Positions 18,320 to 26,809 of a stretch of 64,000 nucleotides of DNA are shown piece after piece (positions within the stretch are counted from its first letter, which is position 1; each line of letters begins with the position of its first letter). The notes under the pieces were generated by a model, which worked only from the letters and a program-made list of their open reading frames with translations, was not told the DNA's origin and made no database searches. Source of the stretch: Paraburkholderia sp. DHOC27 (GTDB lineage Bacteria > Pseudomonadota > Gammaproteobacteria > Burkholderiales > Burkholderiaceae); NCBI RefSeq assembly GCF_003429005.1, contig NZ_QVQV01000006.1:434001-498000 (forward strand), in the 5' to 3' direction. Position numbers and translations under genes: made by a program.

Positions 18320-19999
18320 ATGTATCAATACGATCAGTACGACCAGACCATCGTTGACGAACGCGTCGCACAATACAGCGACCAGGTTCGTCGTCGGCTG
18401 TCGGGCGAATTGAGCGAAGAAGAGTTCCGTCCGCTGCGTCTGATGAACGGCCTCTACCTGCAACGCCATGCGTACATGCACCGCATCGCGATTCCGTACG
18501 GCAACCTGCGCAGCGACCAGATGCGCATGCTGGCGCGCATCGCCCGCGAGCACGACCGCGGCTATGGGCACTTCTCGACGCGCTCCAACATCCAGTACAA
18601 CTGGATCAAGCTCGAAGAGACGCCGGAAATCCTCGCGAAGCTGGCCTCCGTGCAGATGCACGGCATCCAGACTTCGGGCAACTGTATTCGCAACATCACC
18701 GCTGACCAGTTCGCTGGCGTCGCACCTGACGAAGAAGTGGATCCGCGTCCTTGGGCGGAAATCCTGCGTCAATGGTCGACGTTCCATCCGGAATTCGCGT
18801 GGCTGCCGCGCAAGTTCAAGATCGCCGTGTCCGGCTCGAAGGAAGACCGCGCCGCCGTGCAGATCCACGATATGGGCGTGTACCTGCGCAAGAACGAGCA
18901 GGGCGAACTGGTGGCCGATATCCTGGCCGGTGGCGGCATGGGCCGCACGCCGATCATCGGCGCCATCATCCGTCGCGATCTGCCCTGGCAACATCTGTTG
19001 ACCTACTGCGAAGCCGTGCTGCGTGTGTACAACCGCTACGGCCGCCGCGACAACATGTACAAGGCGCGCATCAAGATTCTCGTGAAGGCGCTGAGCCCGG
19101 AGAAATTCTCGGCGCAGGTCGAAGAAGAATGGCAGCACCTGAAAGACGGTCCGTCGACGCTCACGCAAACCGAAGTGGACCGCGTGTCGCAATACTTCCA
19201 GCCGCCCCAGTACGACAGGCTGCCGGACAACGAACCGTCGTTCGAGAAGCATCTGCTGGAAAACCGCGCGTTTGCCCGCTGGGTCGAGCGCAATGTGCGT
19301 CCGCACAAGGTGGCGGGTTATGCTTCCGTGACGCTGTCGCTGAAGCCCGCCACGATTGCTCCGGGCGACGCCACCGACACGCAGATGGAAGCCGTGGCCG
19401 ACTGGGCCGACCAGTATTCGTACGGTGAGATTCGCGTCTCGCATGAACAGAATCTGATTCTGGCGAACGTCAAGAAGCGCGATCTGTTCGAACTGTGGGG
19501 CGAAGCCAAGGCGCAAGGTTTTGCGACGCCGAACATCGGCTTGCTGACCGACATCATTGCGTGCCCGGGCGGTGACTTCTGCTCGCTGGCCAATGCGAAG
19601 TCGATTCCGATTGCGCTCGCCATTCAGGAGCGTTTCAGCGATCTGGACTACGTGTACGACCTCGGCGACGTGTCGCTGAACATCTCGGGCTGTATCAATG
19701 CCTGCGGTCATCACCACGTCGGCAACATCGGCATTCTGGGCGTCGATAAGGACGGCTCGGAGTGGTATCAGGTGACGCTCGGCGGCGAGCAGGGTACGGG
19801 CGCCACGGGCGCGCACCTCGGCCGCGTGATCGGCCCGTCGTTCTCGGCGGAAGAAATGCCGGACGTGATGTCGAAGGTCATTGATACGTTCGTGGAAAAC
19901 CGCTTCGAAGGCGAGCGCTTCATCGAAACGTACAACCGCATCGGCATCACCCCGTTCAAGGAACGCGTGTACGCCTCGCGTCAACCGGCTCACGCGTAA
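18320..19999 (+). CDS. cysI: Assimilatory sulfite reductase hemoprotein (nitrite/sulfite reductase family)
   Basis: Siroheme and [4Fe-4S] enzyme of 559 residues reducing sulfite to sulfide. Cluster ligands appear in ACPGGDFCSLA and SGCINACGHHHVGNIG; the ferredoxin-like repeat region includes GYGHFSTRSNIQYNWI. No cysJ flavoprotein subunit is encoded nearby, which suggests another electron donor such as ferredoxin. First gene of the operon cysI-DUF934-cysH-cysD-cysN-cobA and probably CysB-activated. Confidence 0.93.
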   Translation: MYQYDQYDQTIVDERVAQYSDQVRRRLSGELSEEEFRPLRLMNGLYLQRHAYMHRIAIPYGNLRSDQMRMLARIAREHDRGYGHFSTRSNIQYNWIKLEETPEILAKLASVQMHGIQTSGNCIRNITADQFAGVAPDEEVDPRPWAEILRQWSTFHPEFAWLPRKFKIAVSGSKEDRAAVQIHDMGVYLRKNEQGELVADILAGGGMGRTPIIGAIIRRDLPWQHLLTYCEAVLRVYNRYGRRDNMYKARIKILVKALSPEKFSAQVEEEWQHLKDGPSTLTQTEVDRVSQYFQPPQYDRLPDNEPSFEKHLLENRAFARWVERNVRPHKVAGYASVTLSLKPATIAPGDATDTQMEAVADWADQYSYGEIRVSHEQNLILANVKKRDLFELWGEAKAQGFATPNIGLLTDIIACPGGDFCSLANAKSIPIALAIQERFSDLDYVYDLGDVSLNISGCINACGHHHVGNIGILGVDKDGSEWYQVTLGGEQGTGATGAHLGRVIGPSFSAEEMPDVMSKVIDTFVENRFEGERFIETYNRIGITPFKERVYASRQPAHA

Positions 20000-20022
20000 C
20001 CGCGACAAAGGATACTGAACAG

Positions 20023-20583
20023 ATGGCTTCTATCATCAAGAACCGCGCCGTTGTCAGCGATGACTGGACGGTGGTGCGCGCAGCGGAAGACGGCAGCCTG
20101 CCGGACGTGGCAGCGTTGCCGCAAGGCAAGCTGATCGTGCCGCTGACGTTGTGGCAGTCCGAACGTGAAGCATTGACGGCTACCCGTGGTGCCGCGGATA
20201 TCGCGGTGTGGCTCGCGCCGGATAGCGAACCCGCGGATATTGTTAGCGACTTCGACAAGGTTGCGCTGATCGCCGTGGACTTTCCGGTGTTCCGCGACGG
20301 CCGTGGCTTCAGCATCGCGCGTCTGCTGCGCGAACGCTACGGCTACAAGGGCGAGATTCGCGCCATTGGCGACGTGATGCGCGATCAACTGCGCTTCATG
20401 TTCCGTTGCGGCTTCGATGCGTACGCAGTGCGTGCCGACCGGGACCCGCACGACGCACTGAAGGCGTTCGACGAATTCACCGTGCAGTATCAGGGCGCGT
20501 TCGACGATCCGTCGCCGCTGTTCCGTCATCGCGAAGCGGCTGCTGCTGCCACCGCCGCTGCATTGCAAAAGGCATCGGCATGA
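20023..20583 (+). CDS. DUF934 protein, sulfite-reductase-associated
   Basis: Protein of 186 residues in family DUF934, routinely encoded between cysI and cysH in beta- and gammaproteobacteria. Recognisable segments are IVPLTLWQ, VALIAVDFPVFRDGRGFSIA and LRERYGYKGEIRAIGDVMRD. No metal or nucleotide motif is evident. It is 23 bp after cysI and overlaps cysH by four bases (ATGA), so it is tightly coupled to sulfite/APS reduction; a role in delivering electrons or assembling the reductase is inference. Confidence 0.88.
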   Translation: MASIIKNRAVVSDDWTVVRAAEDGSLPDVAALPQGKLIVPLTLWQSEREALTATRGAADIAVWLAPDSEPADIVSDFDKVALIAVDFPVFRDGRGFSIARLLRERYGYKGEIRAIGDVMRDQLRFMFRCGFDAYAVRADRDPHDALKAFDEFTVQYQGAFDDPSPLFRHREAAAAATAAALQKASA

Positions 20584-21320
20584 GTACCGCAACCGCTGTC
20601 ACGCCGGAACTGACTGCCAAAATCGAGCGTCTAAACAGCTTGCTCGATTCGATCGCGGCGCGTCACGAGAACGTGAAGCTCGCGAGCAGTCTTGCAGCCG
20701 AAGACATGCTGCTCACGCACGCCATTCTGTCGCGCAACGTGAAGATCGGCATTTTCTCGCTGAACACGGGCCGTCTGCATGCGGAAACGCTCGGCATGCT
20801 GGATCGCGTGAAAGAGCGCTACGGCTACGAGATCGAACAGTTTCATCCGCAAGCCGCTGCGGTGGATGAGTATGTGGCGTCGAATGGTCTGAATGCGTTT
20901 TACGAAAGCGTCGATCTGCGCAAGCGCTGCTGCGAAATCCGCAAGGTCGAGCCGCTCAATCGCGCGCTTTCCGACGTGAGCGCCTGGGTGACCGGGCAGC
21001 GTCGCGAGCAGTCGGTGACGCGTGCCGAGTTGCACGAGGAAGAGCACGACGCCGCGCGCAACATCGCCAAGTTCAATCCGTTGACGGACTGGACCGAAAC
21101 GGACGTGTGGGCGTATCTGAACGCTTTCGACGTGCCGGTCAATCCGCTGCATGCACGCGGCTATCCGAGCATTGGCTGCGAGCCGTGCACGCGCGCCATT
21201 CGTCCTGGCGAAGATAGCCGGGCCGGGCGCTGGTGGTGGGAGTCGCGCGATACGAAGGAATGCGGCTTGCACATCACCACGATTCCGATTGCAGTTATCA
21301 GCGAAAACGCTTCGGCCTGA
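20580..21320 (+). CDS. cysH: APS reductase (adenylyl-sulfate reductase, thioredoxin-type), CysH
   Basis: Reduces adenylyl sulfate to sulfite using thioredoxin; 246 residues from ATG 20580, overlapping the DUF934 stop. The cluster-ligand pattern Cys117-Cys118 (KRCCEIRKVEPL) with Cys200-xx-Cys203 (GCEPC) is the [4Fe-4S] signature of APS reductases and is absent from enterobacterial PAPS reductases. The catalytic C-terminal Cys is in KECGLHI. The lack of a cysC gene or APS-kinase domain in the operon agrees with direct APS reduction. Confidence 0.93.
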   Translation: MSTATAVTPELTAKIERLNSLLDSIAARHENVKLASSLAAEDMLLTHAILSRNVKIGIFSLNTGRLHAETLGMLDRVKERYGYEIEQFHPQAAAVDEYVASNGLNAFYESVDLRKRCCEIRKVEPLNRALSDVSAWVTGQRREQSVTRAELHEEEHDAARNIAKFNPLTDWTETDVWAYLNAFDVPVNPLHARGYPSIGCEPCTRAIRPGEDSRAGRWWWESRDTKECGLHITTIPIAVISENASA

Positions 21321-21399
21321 GCGCCGTCGCCGATTCCGAGAGATTATTTACGTGACGCGAGATACCGCTCGCGATGCGAATCAAAGAAGGATGCAGAAC

Positions 21400-22362
21400 A
21401 TGAGCACCACGCTCGATTCCACTGTCAACGCACCGCTTACCAATACGGCAAACCGGATGGATCACCTCGACTGGCTCGAAGCAGAATCGATTCACATCCT
21501 GCGTGAACTGGTTGCGGAGTGCAGCAAACCCGCGCTGCTGTTTTCGGGCGGCAAGGACTCGGTCGTCGTGCTGCATCTGGCGTTGAAAGCGTTTGGTCTC
21601 GGCGCGAATCGCAAGACCGTGCTGCCGTTCCCGCTGGTGCACATCGACACGGGCCACAACTACGATGAAGTGATCGACTTCCGCGATCGCCGTGCCAAGG
21701 AAATCGGCGCGGAACTGGTGGTGGGTCACGTCGAAGATTCGATCAAGCGTGGCACGGTGCGTCTGCGCCGCGAAACGGATTCGCGTAACGCCGCGCAAGC
21801 CGTGACGCTGCTCGAAACCATCGCGGAACACGAGTTCACCGCGTTGATTGGCGGTGCGCGCCGCGACGAAGAAAAGGCCCGCGCCAAAGAGCGGATCTTC
21901 TCGTTCCGCGACGAGTTCGGTCAGTGGGACCCCAAGGCCCAGCGTCCGGAACTGTGGAGCCTGTATAACGCGCGTCTGCACAACGGCGAACACCTGCGCG
22001 TGTTCCCGATCTCCAACTGGACCGAGCTGGACGTGTGGCAATACATTGCCCGCGAACAACTCGAACTGCCGTCCATCTACTACGCGCATCAACGCGAGAT
22101 CGTGCGCCGCAACGGCCTGCTGGTGCCGGTCACGCCGCTCACGCCGATGCGTGAAGGCGAGACCAGCGAAACCGCGCTGGTGCGTTTCCGTACCGTGGGC
22201 GATATCAGCTGCACGTGCCCGGTGGAAAGCGATGCGGACGATCTGGAGAAGATCATCGCCGAAACGGCCGTGACCGAAATCACGGAACGCGGCGCGACGC
22301 GGATGGACGATCAGGTCTCCGAAGCCGCGATGGAACAGCGTAAGAAGCAAGGTTATTTCTAA
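21400..22362 (+). CDS. cysD: Sulfate adenylyltransferase subunit 2, CysD
   Basis: Catalytic subunit of ATP sulfurylase, 320 residues. The PP-loop ATP-binding motif is FSGGKDSVVVLHLA near residue 50, and the family signature GGARRDEEKARAKERIFSFR follows. The start at 21400 is preferred over the ATG at 21391 because AAGAAGG lies nine bases before 21400 but directly abuts 21391. It works with CysN, encoded 25 bp downstream, to form APS from sulfate and ATP. Confidence 0.95.
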   Translation: MSTTLDSTVNAPLTNTANRMDHLDWLEAESIHILRELVAECSKPALLFSGGKDSVVVLHLALKAFGLGANRKTVLPFPLVHIDTGHNYDEVIDFRDRRAKEIGAELVVGHVEDSIKRGTVRLRRETDSRNAAQAVTLLETIAEHEFTALIGGARRDEEKARAKERIFSFRDEFGQWDPKAQRPELWSLYNARLHNGEHLRVFPISNWTELDVWQYIAREQLELPSIYYAHQREIVRRNGLLVPVTPLTPMREGETSETALVRFRTVGDISCTCPVESDADDLEKIIAETAVTEITERGATRMDDQVSEAAMEQRKKQGYF

Positions 22363-22387
22363 GCACACGAACGAGGGCAAGACAATC

Positions 22388-23707
22388 ATGAGCGGTATTC
22401 ACCAACCAGAAGACCTCGGCGTGCTGCGTTTCATTACTGCGGGTAGCGTCGACGATGGCAAAAGCACGTTGATCGGACGTCTGCTGTACGACAGCAAGGC
22501 TGTGCTTTCAGATCAACTCTCGGCGCTGTCGCGCGCGAAGAACAAGCGCACGGTGGGCGACGAGATCGACCTGTCGCTGCTGACGGATGGCCTCGAAGCA
22601 GAGCGCGAGCAAGGCATCACGATCGACGTGGCGTACCGTTACTTCGCCACCGCCAAGCGCAAGTTCATCATTGCCGACACGCCGGGTCACGAGCAATACA
22701 CGCGCAACATGGTGACGGGCGCGTCGACCGCGCACGCGGCGATCATCCTGGTCGACGCCACGCGCGTGACCTTCGACGAGAAGGGCGTTGCGCAACTGCT
22801 GCCGCAGACCAAGCGTCATAGCGCGATCGTCAAGCTGCTCGGCCTGCAACATGCCATCGTGGCGATCAACAAGATGGATCTGGTCGACTACAGCGAAACG
22901 CGCTTCAACGAGATTCGCGATGCGTATGTCGAACTCGCGCGTCAACTGGGTTTGAACGACGTGCGCTTCGTGCCGGTGTCGGCGCTGAAGGGCGACAACA
23001 TCGTGACGGCCAGCGAAAGCATGCCGTGGTACGCCGGCGAGCCGCTGCTCGATCTGCTCGAAGCATTGCCGGTGGAGATTCCGACGGGCCAGGCGCTGCG
23101 TTTCCCGGTGCAATGGGTCGCGCGTCAGGATGGCAGCCAGGCCGACGATTTCCGCGGCTACATGGGCCGTATCGAAGCGGGCGAAGTGAAAGTGGGCGAC
23201 ACGATCGTCGTGCTACCGGCCAATCGTGAAGCGACGGTTGCGGAGATCATCGCGCCGGTGCCGGGTGGCACATCGCAGGTGGACCGCGCGTTTGCTGGTC
23301 AGACGGTGACGATCCGTCTGGCGGAAGACGTGGACGTGTCGCGCGGCGATACGTTCGTGCTGCGCCCGCAAGCACCGGAACCGGCGAAGAAGCTCGAAGC
23401 CGACCTGTGCTGGTTCGACGACACGCCGCTCTCGACGCAGCGCAAGTATCTGCTGAAGCAGACCACCAACACGGTGTTTGCGCGCATTGGCGCGATCAAG
23501 CAGGTGCTGGACGTGCATACGCTCTCGCACGCCACGGATCGCCATGACCTGACGATGAACGACATTGGGCGCGTGGCGCTGACGCTGCAAAAGCCGCTGG
23601 TGTGCGATGTGTACGATTCGCATCAGGGCACGGGCGCGTTCGTGCTGATCGACGAAGCCACGCATCACACCGTGGCAGCCGGCATGATTCGTGCATTTTC
23701 TGCCTGA
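22388..23707 (+). CDS. cysN: Sulfate adenylyltransferase subunit 1, CysN
   Basis: GTPase subunit of ATP sulfurylase, 439 residues, with EF-Tu-like motifs: GSVDDGKSTLIGRLLYD (G1), DTPGHEQYTRNM (G3) and INKMDLV (G4). It ends after the beta-barrel domains and carries no C-terminal APS kinase (CysC) domain. GTP hydrolysis drives APS formation by CysD. A 15-base palindrome TTAATGCAGCATTAA begins two bases after its stop. Confidence 0.95.
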   Translation: MSGIHQPEDLGVLRFITAGSVDDGKSTLIGRLLYDSKAVLSDQLSALSRAKNKRTVGDEIDLSLLTDGLEAEREQGITIDVAYRYFATAKRKFIIADTPGHEQYTRNMVTGASTAHAAIILVDATRVTFDEKGVAQLLPQTKRHSAIVKLLGLQHAIVAINKMDLVDYSETRFNEIRDAYVELARQLGLNDVRFVPVSALKGDNIVTASESMPWYAGEPLLDLLEALPVEIPTGQALRFPVQWVARQDGSQADDFRGYMGRIEAGEVKVGDTIVVLPANREATVAEIIAPVPGGTSQVDRAFAGQTVTIRLAEDVDVSRGDTFVLRPQAPEPAKKLEADLCWFDDTPLSTQRKYLLKQTTNTVFARIGAIKQVLDVHTLSHATDRHDLTMNDIGRVALTLQKPLVCDVYDSHQGTGAFVLIDEATHHTVAAGMIRAFSA

Positions 23708-23800
23708 GTTAATGCAGCATTAATCCTGAGTGATTCATTGGATGGGCGGCCGCTCGTGGCGGGAGATTGCGCGCGAAGCGGACGACCGGGGTCGAGGCAT

Positions 23801-24571
23801 ATGGGTAAGGTGTATCTGATCGGTGCAGGGCCGGGGGCAGCGGATCTCATCACGGTGCGTGGCGCACGGCTGCTGGGCATGGCGGATGTGGTGCTGCACG
23901 ACGCGCTGGTCGAGCCCGCGATGCTCGACTATGCGCCTGCGCATGCACGCAGGATAGCGGTGGGCAAGCGCTGCGGGCAACGCTCGACGGCGCAGCAGTT
24001 CATCAACAAGCAGATCGTGGATGCGGCGCAGGAACATGCCGTGGTGGTGCGTCTGAAGGGTGGGGACCCGATGCTGTTCGGACGCGCCGATGAAGAGATG
24101 CGAGCGCTGGAAGCGGCAGGTATCGAGTATGAGGTGGTGCCGGGCATCACGGCGGCGCTGGCGAGTGCCGCGTCGCTGCGTCGCTCGTTGACCTTGCGAG
24201 GGGTGTCACGCAGTGTGGCGCTGGCGACCCATAGCCGGGCGGCGGATACCGAAGCGATTCGGGAGCAGGTTAACGCGGATTCGCTGGTGTTCTACATGGG
24301 GCGGGATAGTGGGCCTGAGATTGCTCAGGAGCTCATTGCCGCAGGGCGGAGTGGGGCTACTCCCGTGGCGATCGTTGAGGCGTGTAGTACGCCTCGGGAG
24401 CGGTGTTTGACTTTGACGTTGTCCGGGTTGGCTGCTGGTGACGCGCAGGAGTGGCTTGATGCTTTGCAGCCTAGTCTTCTTATGATTGGGGAGGCTTTTG
24501 CTGAGAGAGGTTCTTCTTTATCGTCGTCTTCTGATCTTTCTTCTGTTGAAGGGTTGTTGAGCGCGGCTTAA
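23801..24571 (+). CDS. cobA: Uroporphyrinogen-III C-methyltransferase (SUMT)
   Basis: SAM-dependent enzyme of 256 residues making precorrin-2, the branch point to siroheme and B12. The N-terminal motif KVYLIGAGPGAADLITVRG, the central VVRLKGGDPMLFGRADEE and VPGITAALASAA are standard SUMT signatures. ATG 23801 is chosen because GKVYLIG is the usual beginning. As last gene of the cys operon it would supply siroheme for CysI. The last 90 codons switch to G/T-ending codons and the C-terminus ends in a Ser-rich tail (SSLSSSSDLSSVEG), abutting a large repeat element. Confidence 0.93.
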   Translation: MGKVYLIGAGPGAADLITVRGARLLGMADVVLHDALVEPAMLDYAPAHARRIAVGKRCGQRSTAQQFINKQIVDAAQEHAVVVRLKGGDPMLFGRADEEMRALEAAGIEYEVVPGITAALASAASLRRSLTLRGVSRSVALATHSRAADTEAIREQVNADSLVFYMGRDSGPEIAQELIAAGRSGATPVAIVEACSTPRERCLTLTLSGLAAGDAQEWLDALQPSLLMIGEAFAERGSSLSSSSDLSSVEGLLSAA

Positions 24572-24579
24572 GCTTTTTT

Positions 24580-24850
24580 GCTTGCGGCGCTTGTTTGGTC
24601 GTTGGTCTCTTTGGTGCTTCGGCCTTTCCTTGTTTTCTTGTCGGTCTATTTGCGTTGCCCCTGTGCGGGGCAGCACCTACTTTTCTTTGCCGCCGCAAAG
24701 AAAAGTAGGCAAAAGAAAGCGGGCTCAAACCGCCAGCTTTTAGGTGTCTCCCTCGCAATTCTCGACGCATTGGTCCGAGACGAGACCTTCCCCCGCAATT
24801 CCCCCCTCCGTGACACAGCGCTCATCCATCCCACTCCGCACTCCGCGCGT
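24580..24850 (+). repeat. Left arm of long imperfect inverted repeat
   Basis: Intergenic repeat whose reverse complement recurs at 25005-25260. The arms share a 20-bp exact block (24651-24670 with 25183-25202) and long near-identical stretches around AAGCGGGCTCAAACCG and GCATTGGTCCGAGACGAGA. Inside this arm CCTACTTTTCTTTGC (24676-24690) pairs perfectly with GCAAAGAAAAGTAGG (24695-24709) across a CGCC loop. I recall the AAAGAAAAGTAGGCAAAAGAA sequence as a widespread Burkholderia intergenic repeat. No credible protein is encoded. Confidence 0.8.
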
Positions 24851-25004
24851 CGTGGTCGGGTTTGCTTGGGAAAGCCAAGGTGCGCGGAGGGCGTGCCTTC
24901 CCTCGGCGTTGCTAAATGTACGCGAGCTGATTGTTTAGTTTGGATGCCGAAGTTTCGAGCGAACAGCCAACGCGACCAGGGGGAGTTATGCCTGTCGGCG
25001 GGGC
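24851..25004. other. Spacer between the inverted repeat arms
   Basis: About 150 bp that does not match either arm. I see no gene, promoter or clear terminator in it. Confidence 0.6.
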
Positions 25005-25260
25005 GCGGAGCGCGACGCTGGAGCGGATGACAGCTGGGTCACGAAGGGTGGAACTGCGAGGGATGATCTCGTCTCGGACCAATGCCGCGGAAGCGGCGAG
25101 GTGGACACCTACGAGCTAGCGGTTTGAGCCCGCTTTCTTTTGCTTACTTTTCTTTGCGGCCGGCAAAGAAAAGTGAGTGCCGCCCCGCACAGGGGCAACG
25201 CAAATAAACCAATAAGAAATCAAGGAAAGGCCAAAACAGCGCCGCAGGCAAAAACGAAAA
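25005..25260 (-). repeat. Right arm of long imperfect inverted repeat
   Basis: Reverse-complement copy of 24580-24850 with scattered substitutions, consistent with an old duplication. Its internal snap-back stem is ACTTTTCTTTGC (25146-25157) with GCAAAGAAAAGT (25163-25174). It ends about 10 bp from the cbiX stop. Together the arms separate the convergent cobA and lptFG-cbiX transcripts and could fold as a large bidirectional hairpin. Confidence 0.8.
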
Positions 25261-25269
25261 ACCAAAACC

Positions 25270-25644
25270 TTAAATCACCTGCCGAATGCAAAAAGCCGCC
25301 ACCGCATCAAGAACAGAATCATCTTCGCCAACGGCAGTAACACACCGAATATCCACGCCAGGATGAGCAGATCGACAAACATCGATCACCGCAGGCAAAT
25401 CCCGCCTCACATGCCCGCCTTGCCCAAAAAAAACCGGCACAACCGTAACAACACCACACCCAGCGGCCACCTGCGTGGCAACCGCAGCCGGCAAATCCGG
25501 CTCCATCAACTCAAGAAACGCTAACGAGACCGGCCCAGCGGCGCCATGAGCCACCCGCAGCTTGTCGGCCAGCCGCGCGAACGGCTCTGCCCACCGGGCA
25601 TCCCGCGCGCCATGACCAAACAGCACAATGCCATGCAAGGCCAT
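25270..25644 (-). CDS. cbiX: Short CbiX/SirB-type sirohydrochlorin chelatase
   Basis: Single-domain chelatase of 124 residues that inserts Fe2+ (siroheme) or Co2+ (B12) into sirohydrochlorin. Metal-binding His11 is in LFGHGARD and His78 in FFGQGGHVRRDLP, both matching SirB/CbiX-S. It starts 10 bp after lptG on the same strand, so it may be read with the LPS-export genes, while functionally it complements cobA and cysI across the repeat. Like the 3' part of cobA, its codons favour G and T at wobble positions. Confidence 0.9.
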   Translation of the reverse strand: MALHGIVLFGHGARDARWAEPFARLADKLRVAHGAAGPVSLAFLELMEPDLPAAVATQVAAGCGVVTVVPVFFGQGGHVRRDLPAVIDVCRSAHPGVDIRCVTAVGEDDSVLDAVAAFCIRQVI

Positions 25645-25654
25645 AAACCCACCC

Positions 25655-26806
25655 CTAATGCCGGTCCACCCACTTCAGGCCAACCAGCCCTAATACCAGA
25701 TACAGCAACCCCGGCGTCGCTGCGGTCAAAGGCGCCGGCCAGGTATTCAACATCCCCATGTGCGAGAACAAGGTATTGAAGAGCTGAAAGCTCATACCCA
25801 ACATGATCCCGCCAAATACCTTCACACCCACCACACCCGCGCGCGTATGCAGATACGCAAACGGCAACGACAGCACCAGCATCACCAGCACCGCAAACGG
25901 ATACAGCAGCTTGCGCCACAGCGCAATTTCATAGCGCTGTGTGTCCTGATGGTTCTGCTGCAAATGCTGGATGTAGCGGAACAGGTTGAACATCGACATA
26001 TTGTCCGGCGACACCAGCAGCACCGACAGAATCTGCGGCGTCAATTCCGAGCGCAATGAATATTCAGGGACGGTGGTCTGGCTCGCGCGGTAGACCGGAT
26101 TCAGCGCATCGGTCGGCTTGCCCGGCACCGGCGGTGCCACGTCGATCAATTGCGTGTCCGTCACGTCCTTCAGCAACCAGTGGCCCGGCGGCTGGTAGCG
26201 GCCGCTCTGCGCAATCCGCACGTTCGACAGGCGGAACTTCGAGTCGAATTCGTAGATGCGCACTTCCGTAATCGACGCGTCCGGCAGCAACTTGCCCACG
26301 TTCACGAAGCGTGTGACCTGCTCGCCGTCCGCTCGCGCGGTCAGCGTGTCCTTCACCCATACGCCGGATTCGAAGTTGGTGGACACCGCCGAGCCCAATG
26401 CTTCGAGCCGTACCCGCTCCGAGAGTTGATCCGTGTACGGGCCGATCACTTCGCCGATCACATACGTGAGGAACACCAGCGGAATGCCAATCTTCAACAG
26501 CGAACGCAGCGCCTGATTGGTCGCGAGACCCGACACGCGGAAAATCGTGTACTCGGAATTCGCGGCCATCTGCGCAAACACATAGATCGCGGCAATCAAG
26601 GCCGCCACCGGAATGATTTCGTAGAAGCGCGACGGCGTTTGCAGGGCGACCCGCAACACGGCGTACTGGAATTTGTAGTTACCGTGGCCAACCGAGTTCA
26701 GTTCGTTGATCAGATCGAAAAAGAAGAACAGGCCCGAGAACGCGAACAGGATGAAGATGAACGAGAGGTAGACCTGACGCGCGAAGTACTTTTCATAGAT
26801 GCGCAT
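25655..26806 (-). CDS. lptG: LPS export ABC transporter permease LptG
   Basis: Inner-membrane component of the LptB2FGC complex that extracts LPS, 383 residues. Three N-terminal transmembrane segments (around 15-35, 60-80, 100-120), a periplasmic beta-jellyroll domain (about 135-280), and three C-terminal segments. The opening MRIYEKYFARQVYLSFIFIL is typical of LptG. It starts three bases after the lptF stop. Confidence 0.94.
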   Translation of the reverse strand: MRIYEKYFARQVYLSFIFILFAFSGLFFFFDLINELNSVGHGNYKFQYAVLRVALQTPSRFYEIIPVAALIAAIYVFAQMAANSEYTIFRVSGLATNQALRSLLKIGIPLVFLTYVIGEVIGPYTDQLSERVRLEALGSAVSTNFESGVWVKDTLTARADGEQVTRFVNVGKLLPDASITEVRIYEFDSKFRLSNVRIAQSGRYQPPGHWLLKDVTDTQLIDVAPPVPGKPTDALNPVYRASQTTVPEYSLRSELTPQILSVLLVSPDNMSMFNLFRYIQHLQQNHQDTQRYEIALWRKLLYPFAVLVMLVLSLPFAYLHTRAGVVGVKVFGGIMLGMSFQLFNTLFSHMGMLNTWPAPLTAATPGLLYLVLGLVGLKWVDRH

Positions 26807-26809
26807 CGA

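Noticed and set aside
24578..25340. Several short frames inside the inverted repeat
   Set aside because: They are Lys/Arg-rich translations of the repeat sequence itself, with no start signals or similarity.
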